NCBI GenBank assembly: GCA_947373225.1
Contig: CANBWX010000003.1
Location: 1 to 64,000, forward strand
Length of the DNA stretch: 64,000 bases
Direction: 5' to 3'
Source of the DNA: Flavobacteriaceae bacterium
GTDB lineage: Bacteria > Bacteroidota > Bacteroidia > Flavobacteriales > Flavobacteriaceae
Positions 26,812 to 35,169 of the stretch are shown one piece after another. The first letter of the stretch is position 1; each line of letters starts with the position of its first letter. The notes beneath the pieces are model-generated. The model was not told the origin of the DNA and ran no database searches. It saw only the letters and a list, made by a program, of their open reading frames with translations. Made by a program: the position numbers and the translations under genes.

Positions 26812-29076
26812 ATGAAAAATATCTCTCTCTGTACAATCCTTCAGTTATCTTTATTGTTTGGAATTACGACTGCATGGTCCCAACAAATTACTGATTCTAA
26901 GTCAAATAAACAAATATCTAAGTATGATTATTATGATGCTTTTGCTCCATTTTTCTATTCGAAAAACGGTACAAACACACGTTCAGCAAGTGGTCAGCCT
27001 GGTCCAGAATATTGGCAGAATAGAGCCGATTATCAATTGTCGGCAAAATTAAATGTTTCAAACAACGAAATTACAGGAACAGATATTTTGACTTATACCA
27101 ACAATAGCCCTGATAAAATGTCTTTTGTTTGGATGTTATTAGATCAAAATTTGTTTAAAACCGACTCTCGAGGAAATGCTGTAGTTCCTATAAATGGAAG
27201 TAGAAATGGTGCTCAAGGACAGGTTTTTGATGGAGGAGACAAAATAAAATCGGTTAAAATAATTTCGACAATTAAAGGAAAATCCACAGAAACCGAAGCT
27301 AAATATTTAATTACCGATACCAGAATGCAGGTGTTTCTTCCTCAAGAATTAAAATCTAAAGGAGGAATTGTAAAAATTAAAATAGAGTATTCTTTCATTT
27401 CTCCAAATGAAGGTTCGGATAGAATGGGTGTTTTAGAGACTAAAAATGGTAAAATTTTCACCATTGCCCAGTGGTATCCAAGAATGTGTGTTTATGACGA
27501 TATAAGAGGATGGAATACCAATCCGTATTTGGGTGCTTCGGAATTTTTTCTCGAATATGGTGATTTCGATGTGAATATTACCGTTCCTGCTAATCAGATT
27601 GTAGTTTGTTCGGGAGAATTGGTAAACGCTGCCGAAGTACTTTCTGTAGACCAGCAAAAAAGTTTTGTAAAGGCTTCGCAAAGTGATAAAACGGTTATGA
27701 TTCGTTCTGCGGAAGAAGTTTTGGCTACAGCAAATTTAGAATCCAAATCGAATAAAACTTGGCATTTTAAGGTTAAAAACGCTCGTGATGTTTCTTGGGC
27801 TTCGTCTGCGGCATTTATTTTGGACGCTGCTAGAATTAATTTACCAAGCGGAAAAAAATCAATGGCAATTTCGGCTTATCCAATTGAAAGTGAAGGCAAC
27901 GAGGCTTGGAGTCGTTCAACAGAATATACAAAAGCTTCAATTGAAAATTATTCGAAAAGATGGTTTGAATATTCCTATCCTGCAGCAACAAATGTAGCAG
28001 GAAATGAGGGCGGAATGGAATATCCTGGAATTGTTTTTTGTGGTTGGGAATCGAAAGGTGACGATTTATGGGGAGTTACAGATCATGAGTTTGGACATAA
28101 TTGGTTTCCAATGATAGTGGGGTCTAACGAGCGTTTGTACGGTTGGATGGATGAAGGTTTTAATACTTTTATTAATTCGATAAGTTCTGTTGATTTTAAT
28201 AATGGGGAATACAAAGACAAGCCGGTTGACTTGCATAAAGATGCTGTAAAATATACCAATCCAAATTTAGAAACTATAATTAGTTCTCCGGATAATATGA
28301 AAGAGGCTAATATTGGTACTCTATGTTATTCAAAACCAAGTGCGGGATTAGTAATGTTGCGTGAACAGATTTTGGGACCAGAGCGTTTTGATTTGGCTTT
28401 TCGAACATATGTAGAGCGTTGGGCTTTTAAACATCCAACACCAGATGATTTTTTTAGAACAATTGAAAATGTTGCAGGCGAAGACTTATCTTGGTTTTGG
28501 CGAGGTTGGTTTGTAAATAATTGGAAATTAGATCAAGGTGTAAATTCTATTAAATATGTAGATAATGATCCTAAATTAGGGGTTTACATTACAATTGGAA
28601 ACTTCGAAAAAATGGCAATGCCTGTGATTTTAGAAATAAAAACAAAATCCGGAAAAGTTACTCGAGTGAAATTACCAGTAGAAATTTGGCAAAAAAATAA
28701 AGAATGGTCATTCAAACAAGATACTACCGAAGAAATTGAAAGTATTATAATAGATCCAGATCATGTCTTTCCGGATAGTGACGAAAGTAATAATAGCTGG
28801 ACTTCTGCAACTGGAATAGTCGAAAAAGACACAAATTTAGACGGTTATTTAGGGAATTTTAGTAGTAGATTTTATGGTTTAAAAAGTGTTATTTCGAAAA
28901 AGAGAGGTGTTATTAATGTTGAAATAACAGATTATCCAAAATTTAAAATAGAACTAATAGCAGATAATACTTTTGAATCTAAAGAAGCGGGAGTTAAAAT
29001 AGAATTCAATAAAAATAAAACTGGATTTGTACTGACATTTAGTGATGCTACTAAAATGACATTTACAAGAGAGTAA
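26812..29076 (+). CDS. M1-family zinc metallopeptidase, exported
   Basis: This is an M1 (gluzincin) aminopeptidase-like protein of 755 residues. The zinc site is H425-E-F-G-H429 with E448 eighteen residues on ([10 protein letters not shown]), and the exopeptidase loop reads GGMEYPG. The signal peptide [24 protein letters not shown] indicates export. The C-terminal part is beta-rich and lacks an evident type IX sorting domain. The start at 26812 is chosen because it begins the signal peptide; the track adds 14 residues. The stop codon sits inside a terminator hairpin. The substrate is unknown; nutrient peptide breakdown is a reasonable guess. Confidence 0.93.
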   Translation: MKNISLCTILQLSLLFGITTAWSQQITDSKSNKQISKYDYYDAFAPFFYSKNGTNTRSASGQPGPEYWQNRADYQLSAKLNVSNNEITGTDILTYTNNSPDKMSFVWMLLDQNLFKTDSRGNAVVPINGSRNGAQGQVFDGGDKIKSVKIISTIKGKSTETEAKYLITDTRMQVFLPQELKSKGGIVKIKIEYSFISPNEGSDRMGVLETKNGKIFTIAQWYPRMCVYDDIRGWNTNPYLGASEFFLEYGDFDVNITVPANQIVVCSGELVNAAEVLSVDQQKSFVKASQSDKTVMIRSAEEVLATANLESKSNKTWHFKVKNARDVSWASSAAFILDAARINLPSGKKSMAISAYPIESEGNEAWSRSTEYTKASIENYSKRWFEYSYPAATNVAGNEGGMEYPGIVFCGWESKGDDLWGVTDHEFGHNWFPMIVGSNERLYGWMDEGFNTFINSISSVDFNNGEYKDKPVDLHKDAVKYTNPNLETIISSPDNMKEANIGTLCYSKPSAGLVMLREQILGPERFDLAFRTYVERWAFKHPTPDDFFRTIENVAGEDLSWFWRGWFVNNWKLDQGVNSIKYVDNDPKLGVYITIGNFEKMAMPVILEIKTKSGKVTRVKLPVEIWQKNKEWSFKQDTTEEIESIIIDPDHVFPDSDESNNSWTSATGIVEKDTNLDGYLGNFSSRFYGLKSVISKKRGVINVEITDYPKFKIELIADNTFESKEAGVKIEFNKNKTGFVLTFSDATKMTFTRE

Positions 29077-29086
29077 ATGCCATTTT
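29053..29086 (+). terminator. Terminator hairpin overlapping the peptidase stop codon
   Basis: AAAATGACATTTAC (29053-29066) and GTAAATGCCATTTT (29073-29086) pair over 14 positions with one mismatch. The TAA stop (29074-29076) lies inside the right arm. Confidence 0.6.
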
Positions 29087-29178
29087 GATAATTAATATGG
29101 GTTTAGTTTCCTCATTTAAAGTGATTTTAAAGTTGAGTTAAATAGTTTTAAAGACATAGATAATAAATTTTAAAGCCT

Positions 29179-29186
29179 TAAATTTG
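29179..29186 (+). promoter_or_regulatory. -7 element for the OsmC-like gene
   Basis: TAAATTTG matches TAnnTTTG and lies 22 bases before the ATG. The -33 position lacks a clear TTG. Confidence 0.4.
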
Positions 29187-29208
29187 AGTAAATATAAATA
29201 GTATAATT

Positions 29209-29619
29209 ATGAAAAGACATGCAACTGCAGTATGGAAAGGTTCTCTTAAAGAAGGTGCTGGACATTTGACAACGCAAAGCGGAACATTAGAGAACACACA
29301 ATATTCGTTTAAATCTCGTTTTGAAGAAGGAGTTGGTACTAATCCGGAAGAGTTAGTTGCTGCAGCACATTCAGGATGTTTTACGATGCAACTTTCGGCA
29401 TATATAACTGGCGATGGTTTTGTGATTGAAAGTATCGAAACAAAATGTGTTATTGATTTGTTGGAAGGGAAAATTGTAAGTTCTAATCTAACGGTTAGCG
29501 CAAAAATTAAAGGAATTTCGAATGAAATCTTCCAAGGATTAGTTTCTAAAGCCGAGGAAAATTGTCCTATTTCTAAATTATTCGATACAGAAATTAGTAC
29601 GGTAGCAACTTTGGTTTAG
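29209..29619 (+). CDS. OsmC/Ohr-family peroxidase
   Basis: The 136-residue protein matches OsmC, which reduces organic hydroperoxides using a pair of cysteines. The two catalytic cysteines are C57 (AAAHSGCFTMQLS) and C119 (AEENCPISK). The conserved arginine and glutamate lie in FKSRFEEGVGTNPEEL. The N-terminal AVWKGSLKEGAGHL is typical of the OsmC branch rather than Ohr. It is a single-gene unit with its own -7 element and a strong terminator, suggesting independent control, probably by stress. Confidence 0.93.
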   Translation: MKRHATAVWKGSLKEGAGHLTTQSGTLENTQYSFKSRFEEGVGTNPEELVAAAHSGCFTMQLSAYITGDGFVIESIETKCVIDLLEGKIVSSNLTVSAKIKGISNEIFQGLVSKAEENCPISKLFDTEISTVATLV

Positions 29620-29636
29620 AGGTTAAACCTAAGTAA

Positions 29637-29673
29637 AAAAGGCTCGATTTTGTATTTCAAAATCGAGCCTTTT
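29637..29673. terminator. Bidirectional terminator between osmC-like gene and cysM
   Basis: AAAAGGCTCGATTTTG and CAAAATCGAGCCTTTT form a perfect 16-pair stem around TATTT, with A and T tracts on the two sides. It should stop both convergent transcripts. Confidence 0.93.
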
Positions 29674-29693
29674 ATTTTATAAATATCAAGGTT

Positions 29694-30581
29694 TTAATCA
29701 AATAAATCCGAAGATAAATAGCGATCACCTCGGTCGCAAATAATAGCTACAATTACTCCAGATTCTAATTGTTCAGCTAGTTTAAGAGCTACAGCAACTG
29801 ATCCGCCACTGCTCATTCCTGCAAAAACACCTTCTTCTTTTGCCAGACGTTTTGTCATTTCACGCGCTTCTTTTTCGCTGACTTCTATAATTGTATCGAC
29901 TCTTTTTGCATCAAAAATTTTCGGCAAATATTCATGCGGCCATTTTCTGATTCCCGGAATTTGAGAACCGTCACTTGGTTGAGCGCCTATAATTTGGATT
30001 GCTGGATTTTTTTCTTTCAAATAAGCCGAAGTTCCTATAATGGTTCCGGTTGTTCCCATCGCCGATACAAAATGGGTAACAGTTCCATCCGTGTCATTCC
30101 ATATTTCTGGACCTGTAGTTTTATAATGCGCTTTCCAGTTGTCGTCATTGGCAAACTGATTCAACATGATATAACCGCCTCCAGCTACTTTTTTATCAGC
30201 ATAATCTCTAGATCCAATTATTCCTTCTTTTGCTGGAGTCAAAATTACCGTAGCGCCATAAGCACGCATGGTTTGTGTGCGTTCTATGGTAGAATCTTCC
30301 GGAAGAACTAGCTCTATTTCAATATTGAATAATTGGGCAATCATAGCTAGTGCAATTCCTGTGTTTCCGCTAGTGGCTTCAATAAGTTTGTCTCCTTTTT
30401 TGATGTCGCCTCTTTTTACCGCAGATGCAATCATATTGTAGGCTGCACGGTCTTTTACACTTCCTCCGGGATTATTTCCTTCGAGTTTTAATAAAAGTTT
30501 GACGTTTTTATTTTTGACCAAATTGACACTTTCCATCAAAGGTGTATTTCCAATGAGGTCTACTAATTTTTGAAATTGCAT
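29694..30581 (-). CDS. cysM: Cysteine synthase (CysM-type)
   Basis: This PLP enzyme makes cysteine from O-acetylserine and sulfide, or thiosulfate in the CysM branch. The PLP lysine is K43 in NPGGSVKDRAAY. The pyridoxal-contact motif TSGNTGIALA and the glycine-rich phosphate loop SAMGTTGTI follow. The segment RKWPHEYLPKIFD in the mobile region and the 295-residue length favour CysM over CysK. Its gene starts one base after the serine acetyltransferase gene, so the two successive enzymes are translated from one message. Confidence 0.93.
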   Translation of the reverse strand: MQFQKLVDLIGNTPLMESVNLVKNKNVKLLLKLEGNNPGGSVKDRAAYNMIASAVKRGDIKKGDKLIEATSGNTGIALAMIAQLFNIEIELVLPEDSTIERTQTMRAYGATVILTPAKEGIIGSRDYADKKVAGGGYIMLNQFANDDNWKAHYKTTGPEIWNDTDGTVTHFVSAMGTTGTIIGTSAYLKEKNPAIQIIGAQPSDGSQIPGIRKWPHEYLPKIFDAKRVDTIIEVSEKEAREMTKRLAKEEGVFAGMSSGGSVAVALKLAEQLESGVIVAIICDRGDRYLSSDLFD

Positions 30582-30582
30582 A

Positions 30583-31374
30583 TTATTTTAACTCTTTTAC
30601 TTTAACTTCTGTAGTTGTGGTGTTCGTCACGATTGATCTCGCAGGAATCGATTTTGTAATCCATGTATTTCCTCCAATAATGCTGTTTTTTCCAACGATA
30701 GTTTCTCCGCCAAGTATAGTTGCATTGGCATAAATGCAAACATTTTTCTCTACCGTAGGATGACGTTTTTCGTTTTTCATGTCTTTGCTTACACTCAATG
30801 CGCCCAAAGTTACGCCTTGGTACAATTTCACATGTTTTTCGATAACGGTTGTTTCTCCAATTACGATTCCGGTGGCGTGATCTATGAAAAAAGGCGAAGC
30901 AATTGTTGCCCCCGCGTGAATGTCGGTTCCAGTGATTTGATGCGCATATTCGCTCATCAATCTCGAAAATAACAACATGTCTAACAAGTATAATTCGTGG
31001 CTTAATCTATAAATAGCAATGGCATAAAATCCGGGATAAGCTAGATATACTTCCTCAATACTGTTGGATGCTGGATCATTTTCTAAAATATATTCGGCAT
31101 CCTGATTCAAATTTTCGAGAACCAAAGGCAGTTTTTCTAGGTATTGATTCCAAATACCATCACATAATTCTTCTTGTTTTTTGCACGCAATTTTTGCAAT
31201 TTCCTTGAATAGTTTTTCAAGATCGTCAATGCTTTGATCCAAAGCTGCATTAGCATCAAATAAGGTATAAAACAGTTTTTCTGTAAAATCTACTACTTTT
31301 GTTTTGATACCATAATTGATTACGGAATGGCTTTTTAAAGCTGCAATATTTTGGATAATTATATCTTTAGCCAC
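30583..31374 (-). CDS. epsC: Serine O-acetyltransferase (EpsC/CysE)
   Basis: The enzyme acetylates serine with acetyl-CoA to give the substrate of cysteine synthase. The C-terminal left-handed beta-helix of hexapeptide repeats contains the catalytic-region DIHAGATIASPFFIDHATGIVIGETTVI and later TILGGETIVGKNSIIGGNTWI. I favour the GTG at 31374 (264 residues, beginning AKDIIIQNIAALKSHSVINYG), which matches the normal domain start. The ORF track extends to a TTG at 31473, adding 33 residues that look like untranslated leader. Neither option is an ATG. It overlaps nothing and precedes cysM by one base. Confidence 0.9.
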   Translation of the reverse strand: MAKDIIIQNIAALKSHSVINYGIKTKVVDFTEKLFYTLFDANAALDQSIDDLEKLFKEIAKIACKKQEELCDGIWNQYLEKLPLVLENLNQDAEYILENDPASNSIEEVYLAYPGFYAIAIYRLSHELYLLDMLLFSRLMSEYAHQITGTDIHAGATIASPFFIDHATGIVIGETTVIEKHVKLYQGVTLGALSVSKDMKNEKRHPTVEKNVCIYANATILGGETIVGKNSIIGGNTWITKSIPARSIVTNTTTTEVKVKELK

Positions 31375-31604
31375 GTTTGTAGAATTCAAGTTGTTAGAAA
31401 GTGGTAAAAGTAAGGTGTTTTTAGAAATTGCCGCAACAATTTTGTAATTAAATTGTCTTTTTCCAAGGATCAAAAGCCTTATAGAAAATAGATCGAGCTT
31501 TATTTACGCTAATGTGATTTTTTTAATTCGTAAATTAGCATAAATAATTTATTTGACGGTGAAGATAACTTCGTAGGTTTTAATCCATTTAAAGAAAATG
31601 TATA

Positions 31605-32873
31605 ATGAATAATAAATCAAAATTATCAAACCAACTTTCTCGTTTTTGGAAACTTCTTGGCCCTGGACTTGTCACAGGTGCCAGTGACGACGATCCTTCA
31701 GGAATCGCAACCTATTCGCAAGCGGGAGCAGCTTACGGGCTTTCTACATTATGGACCTCATTAGTTGCTTTTCCATTGATGGCTGCCATTCAGCAAATGT
31801 GTGCTCGAATAGGTTTGGTAACTTCGCAAGGCTTAACTGGTGCTCTTAAAAATAATTATCCAAGACCTATTTTGTATGTAATGTTGCTGTTTAGTTTCCC
31901 GGCAATTATTATGAATATTGGTGCTGATATTGCAGGAATGGGTGCGGTTGGTAACTTGTTATTTCCCTCAATCGACGCTACTTATTTTAGCGTTTTGTTT
32001 ACTCTAATTCTCTTGGGATTAATTATTTATTTACCCTATCAAAAAATAGCTTCGACACTAAAATACCTTTGTATTGTAATGTTAGTTTATTTTATAGTAC
32101 CGTTTTTGTACGAACAAGATTTTGCACAAATTCTAAAAGCTACGTTTATTCCTAGTATTAAATTCGACAAGGATTTCATGGGAATTCTTGTCGGGATTCT
32201 CGGAACCACTATTTCGCCATATCTCTTTTTTTGGCAAGCATCTGTAGAAGTAGAAGAAATGAATAAGAATAAAAAACACCTGATGGTGAACAAAAGGATT
32301 ATTCATGAAATGAATGAAGATGTCGATTTTGGAATGTCATTTTCGGGTTTTGTCATGTATTTCATCATTCTGACCACAGGAACGGTTTTGTACAACGGCG
32401 GCATTCACCAGATTGACACTGTGGAGCAAGCTGCAATGGCGTTGAAACCATTAGCTGGAAATTTGGCTTATCTTCTTTTTGCTATCGGAATAATTGGCAC
32501 AGGGCTTATTGCAATTCCTGTTTTGAGCGGTTCGCTTTCGTACATTGTTACCGAAACTTTTGGGTGGGAGCAAGGTTTAAATAAAAAATTCCATGAAGCA
32601 AAAGCCTTTTATAGCATTATTGGCCTTTCGTTAATATTGGGTTTGTCACTAAATTATGTTGGGATTTCACCTATAAAAGCCTTGATTTATACCGCAATTT
32701 TATATGGACTTACCGCTCCAGTTTTGATTGCTATTATTCTTCATATTTCGAATAATAAAAAAATAATGGGAGAATATACCAATAGCAGAACTTCAAATAT
32801 TCTCGGTTTTTCAGCATTTATCATTATGACGGCAGCAGCTTTGGCTTTGTTGTATTTGCAATTTTTTAGCTAA
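31605..32873 (+). CDS. Nramp-related divalent metal transporter, atypical
   Basis: The 422-residue protein is a multi-span membrane carrier of the Nramp superfamily, with about eleven hydrophobic segments. The first helix reads LGPGLVTGASDDDPSGIATYSQAGA, aligning with the canonical metal-binding DPGN but with a serine-glycine change. Around helix six it shows TTISPYLFFWQASVEVEE where classical members have the MPHN-type motif with metal-binding methionine. Loss of that methionine suggests a different cation preference, perhaps a hard cation such as Mg2+, as in recently described Nramp-related Mg transporters. This is inference. It is transcribed alone and converges on DUF2752. Confidence 0.82.
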   Translation: MNNKSKLSNQLSRFWKLLGPGLVTGASDDDPSGIATYSQAGAAYGLSTLWTSLVAFPLMAAIQQMCARIGLVTSQGLTGALKNNYPRPILYVMLLFSFPAIIMNIGADIAGMGAVGNLLFPSIDATYFSVLFTLILLGLIIYLPYQKIASTLKYLCIVMLVYFIVPFLYEQDFAQILKATFIPSIKFDKDFMGILVGILGTTISPYLFFWQASVEVEEMNKNKKHLMVNKRIIHEMNEDVDFGMSFSGFVMYFIILTTGTVLYNGGIHQIDTVEQAAMALKPLAGNLAYLLFAIGIIGTGLIAIPVLSGSLSYIVTETFGWEQGLNKKFHEAKAFYSIIGLSLILGLSLNYVGISPIKALIYTAILYGLTAPVLIAIILHISNNKKIMGEYTNSRTSNILGFSAFIIMTAAALALLYLQFFS

Positions 32874-32883
32874 ACGAAGGTTT

Positions 32884-33162
32884 TTAGAAGTGTTTATAAA
32901 TATAACCTACAACCATAAAAAGCCCTGTTATAATAGCCATTATAAAAAGTAGTTTCCGATAATTATGGCTTTTGTCCAAAAAATGCAAGCCAACAATTCC
33001 TGAAAATATAAGTACAGCATAAATCGCTGGATACATCTCGAAGGCAGCAGCAAATTTACCATTCAACAATAGGAGGAAAGAGCGTTGAAATCCGCATCCC
33101 AAACACTCCACTCCAAAGAGTGTTTTGCTTAAACAAGGAATCATGTATTTCTCTAAATCCAA
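32884..33162 (-). CDS. DUF2752 small membrane protein
   Basis: The 92-residue protein matches DUF2752. It carries the conserved cysteine motif PCLSKTLFGVECLGCGFQRS near the N-terminus, followed by two hydrophobic helices (about 42-60 and 70-90). The function is unknown; the cysteines and topology suggest a membrane-embedded metal or redox site, but that is a guess. The track start is a TTG; the first ATG, six codons later at 33144, would just retain the first cysteine. It ends ten bases from the convergent transporter gene. Confidence 0.75.
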   Translation of the reverse strand: MDLEKYMIPCLSKTLFGVECLGCGFQRSFLLLLNGKFAAAFEMYPAIYAVLIFSGIVGLHFLDKSHNYRKLLFIMAIITGLFMVVGYIYKHF

Positions 33163-33238
33163 TGGTTTTGTGTTTTAATATTTTTGTAAAAATACAAGAA
33201 TCCTTTTCGATAATAAATGATACTATTTTAAAGTTTCT

Positions 33239-33246
33239 TACTTTTG
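33239..33246 (+). promoter_or_regulatory. -7 element for the small membrane protein/Smr pair
   Basis: TACTTTTG matches TAnnTTTG and lies ten bases before the ATG at 33257. No clear -33 TTG is seen. Confidence 0.4.
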
Positions 33247-33256
33247 AAATCCAATA

Positions 33257-33451
33257 ATGAAAGATATGAAAAAGTTTGTTATTCTAATAATGATTGTTGC
33301 TATCCTAATTGCTTTTTATGAGCAACAAAAAGCAGAAAAAAACGTCTATATTCTAGCCGTTGCCATTGGCGTATTTATGTTTGGAATGATGAATTTGAGT
33401 ACCAAAACCCCGAGTAAAAATCAAGATAAAGAAGAAAATAATGTTCAATAA
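33257..33451 (+). CDS. Small two-helix membrane protein, unknown
   Basis: I do not recognise this 64-residue protein. It has two predicted transmembrane helices (about 5-20 and 30-46, VYILAVAIGVFMFGMMNL) separated by a short charged loop, and a polar tail rich in Lys and Glu. Its end overlaps the start of the Smr gene by 11 bases in another frame, which supports real translation and coupling. A -7 element lies ten bases before the start. A start at the second Met (MKKFVILIM), three codons later, is also possible. Confidence 0.6.
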   Translation: MKDMKKFVILIMIVAILIAFYEQQKAEKNVYILAVAIGVFMFGMMNLSTKTPSKNQDKEENNVQ

Positions 33452-33992
33452 AGGAGATAAGGTTTCGGTTTTAGATGAAGCCATAAATGGAGTAGTGGTT
33501 TTGGTCAAAGATAAGGAAGTTACAATAGAAACTGAGGATGGATTTATGATGACATTTTTTGTCAACGAATTACTTAAGGTCAACGATTCCAGTAATTTAA
33601 TGGATTCTATTAAAAGAATAAATGTAGGTGAGGTCGCTAAAGAAAAAGAGATTCCAAAAGCAAGAAGTTTTATCAAAGAACGCAAAGATAAGTATGAAAT
33701 TTCGGCACCAGAGTTCGATTTACACATCGAAAAATTAGTTCCTAACAAGCGCGGAATGTCAAATTATGATATTCTGACTTTACAATCTGAAACGGCAAAA
33801 CGACACATAGAATTTGCTATCCGAAATCGTATTCCGAAAATTGTTTTTATTCACGGAGTGGGAGAAGGAATTCTAAAATCAGAGCTCGATTTTTTATTGG
33901 GACGATATGATAATATCGCTTTTCAGGATGCCAATTATCAAAAATATGGTCTTGGTGCCACCGAAGTTTATATCAAACAAAACAGCAAATAA
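33441..33992 (+). CDS. DUF2027-Smr domain protein
   Basis: The 183-residue protein combines an N-terminal beta-barrel-like module (GDKVSVLDEAINGVVVLVKDKEVTIETEDG) with a C-terminal Smr domain. The Smr part has the DLHIEKL start, a central helix region and FIHGVGEGILKSEL, matching the HGxG nucleic-acid-cleaving motif seen in MutS2 C-termini. Smr domains act as nicking or RNA endonucleases; the exact target here is unknown. It is translationally coupled to the small membrane protein gene through an 11-base overlap and is followed by a terminator. Confidence 0.87.
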   Translation: MFNKGDKVSVLDEAINGVVVLVKDKEVTIETEDGFMMTFFVNELLKVNDSSNLMDSIKRINVGEVAKEKEIPKARSFIKERKDKYEISAPEFDLHIEKLVPNKRGMSNYDILTLQSETAKRHIEFAIRNRIPKIVFIHGVGEGILKSELDFLLGRYDNIAFQDANYQKYGLGATEVYIKQNSK

Positions 33993-33997
33993 ATTAT

Positions 33998-34011
33998 GTA
34001 GGGACAGGTTG
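33998..34011. repeat. Decayed half of a GTAGGGACA palindromic repeat
   Basis: GTAGGGACAGGTTG resembles the left arm of the perfect palindrome at 63945-63972 (GTAGGGACAAGTCG). The expected right arm is not conserved here, so this is at best a degenerate copy. Confidence 0.35.
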
Positions 34012-34030
34012 ATACCTAATCTGTGTTATA

Positions 34031-34073
34031 AAAAAAATCACCGCAAATTCATAAATTAGCGGTGATTTTTTTT
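34031..34073. terminator. Bidirectional terminator after Smr gene
   Basis: AAAAAAATCACCGC and GCGGTGATTTTTTT pair over 14 positions around an AT-rich loop. It lies between convergent genes and has A and T tracts on the two sides. Confidence 0.9.
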
Positions 34074-34123
34074 ATAAATTACTTCACTATAAATAGTAGC
34101 ATTATCTAGTTTTAAACAGCAAT

Positions 34124-35083
34124 TTAGTTGGTTAAAGTACCAAATATATAACTAGTTCCAAGATTGAAACTCGTATTATCACTATTTGTTAGTGTTACAT
34201 TATTAAGGGTAATAGTATGGATATAAGCACTTCCATTTTTTACTGTTGTAACTGATACAATACCACTAACTCCTGTAACTCCTGTAGCCCCAATCCATTC
34301 TTGAATAATTATAGGTGATTGAGGAAGAGTTGTGCCACAAAAATAGCTTGATGTTAGCAAACCATTGTACAAGCGATAAGTAAGTTTGTTAGTTGTTGCA
34401 CTAAGTAAACTTGTTCTTGGTGTGGTGGTTGCTGATCTCTGAATAAGTGTAGGGTCTAAATTATCTAGTGTCAAAGCCTCACCACCAGTGGTGTAATTAT
34501 AGATTTGACTTGTTAAGCTACCACATTGTGTTAGTGTTTGGTTAAAAGCAAAAGGTAAAGTAGTAGCTGGAGTTACATAATCTCCAAAAGTAAATGTTTG
34601 ATAGACTTGATTTCCGCTAGTTCTTGAAAAAGTGATGTTTTTAAAAATGATATTGTGGTTGTATCCCGTAATTACAGTGCTTCCTGCATTAGTACCCGTA
34701 ACACTTATTGGCGTGGTAATTATTTGAATTGTTCCCGCTGTAGCTGTCCATTGATCCGTAACAGTTGGTGTTGATGGCGGAATAGCACTGCAAATATTGT
34801 CAGAAGCTATAGTACCATTGTAGGAGCGATAGATTACCCGGTAAGTTACATTGTCAATAGTCTTAATTGTTGGAGATCCTACAACTGTAGGCACATTTAC
34901 GAAGTCAGTACTTGGCATTTGGAGAATTAAAGCTTCTTGCGTATTCAGTTTATAAATGACATTTGTTGTGCTACAGCTTTGAGTTGTGGCATTGCTAAAA
35001 TCAATGGTTCCTACGGTTAAATTACCATCATTACAACCATTTAATAACAACACAAAAACTAATAGGCTTAATACTCTTTTCAT
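34124..35083 (-). CDS. Lipoprotein with two tandem homologous domains, unknown
   Basis: I do not recognise a function. The chosen start at 35083 gives 320 residues with a lipobox (LLLNGC, cysteine 17). The mature chain holds two similar units of about 140 residues. Each has a cysteine near its start, an IY...T.EAL.L segment, a YR.YNG.....C block with a second cysteine, a P.SP/PSTP...W run and a final F..G.Y strand. The composition is rich in Thr, Ser and Asn and beta-strand-like, as in surface proteins. The ORF-track start adds 29 residues overlapping the divergent cysteine desulfurase start. Each unit may be disulfide-bonded. Confidence 0.72.
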   Translation of the reverse strand: MKRVLSLLVFVLLLNGCNDGNLTVGTIDFSNATTQSCSTTNVIYKLNTQEALILQMPSTDFVNVPTVVGSPTIKTIDNVTYRVIYRSYNGTIASDNICSAIPPSTPTVTDQWTATAGTIQIITTPISVTGTNAGSTVITGYNHNIIFKNITFSRTSGNQVYQTFTFGDYVTPATTLPFAFNQTLTQCGSLTSQIYNYTTGGEALTLDNLDPTLIQRSATTTPRTSLLSATTNKLTYRLYNGLLTSSYFCGTTLPQSPIIIQEWIGATGVTGVSGIVSVTTVKNGSAYIHTITLNNVTLTNSDNTSFNLGTSYIFGTLTN

Positions 35084-35156
35084 CTTAAATTTTATTTGGG
35101 TCAAAAATAGTGAAAAATTGACAAATCTTAGTAGAGAAATCACAATTGATATTTCA

Positions 35157-35164
35157 TAACTTTG
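35157..35164 (+). promoter_or_regulatory. -7 element abutting the cysteine desulfurase start
   Basis: TAACTTTG matches TAnnTTTG and ends five bases before the ATG at 35170. The transcript would have almost no leader. No TTG lies at ideal spacing. Confidence 0.4.
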
Positions 35165-35169
35165 TGCCA

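Noticed and set aside
31375-31473. N-terminal extension of serine acetyltransferase in the ORF track
   Set aside because: Starts at TTG and adds 33 residues not typical of the family; the GTG at 31374 fits the normal start better.
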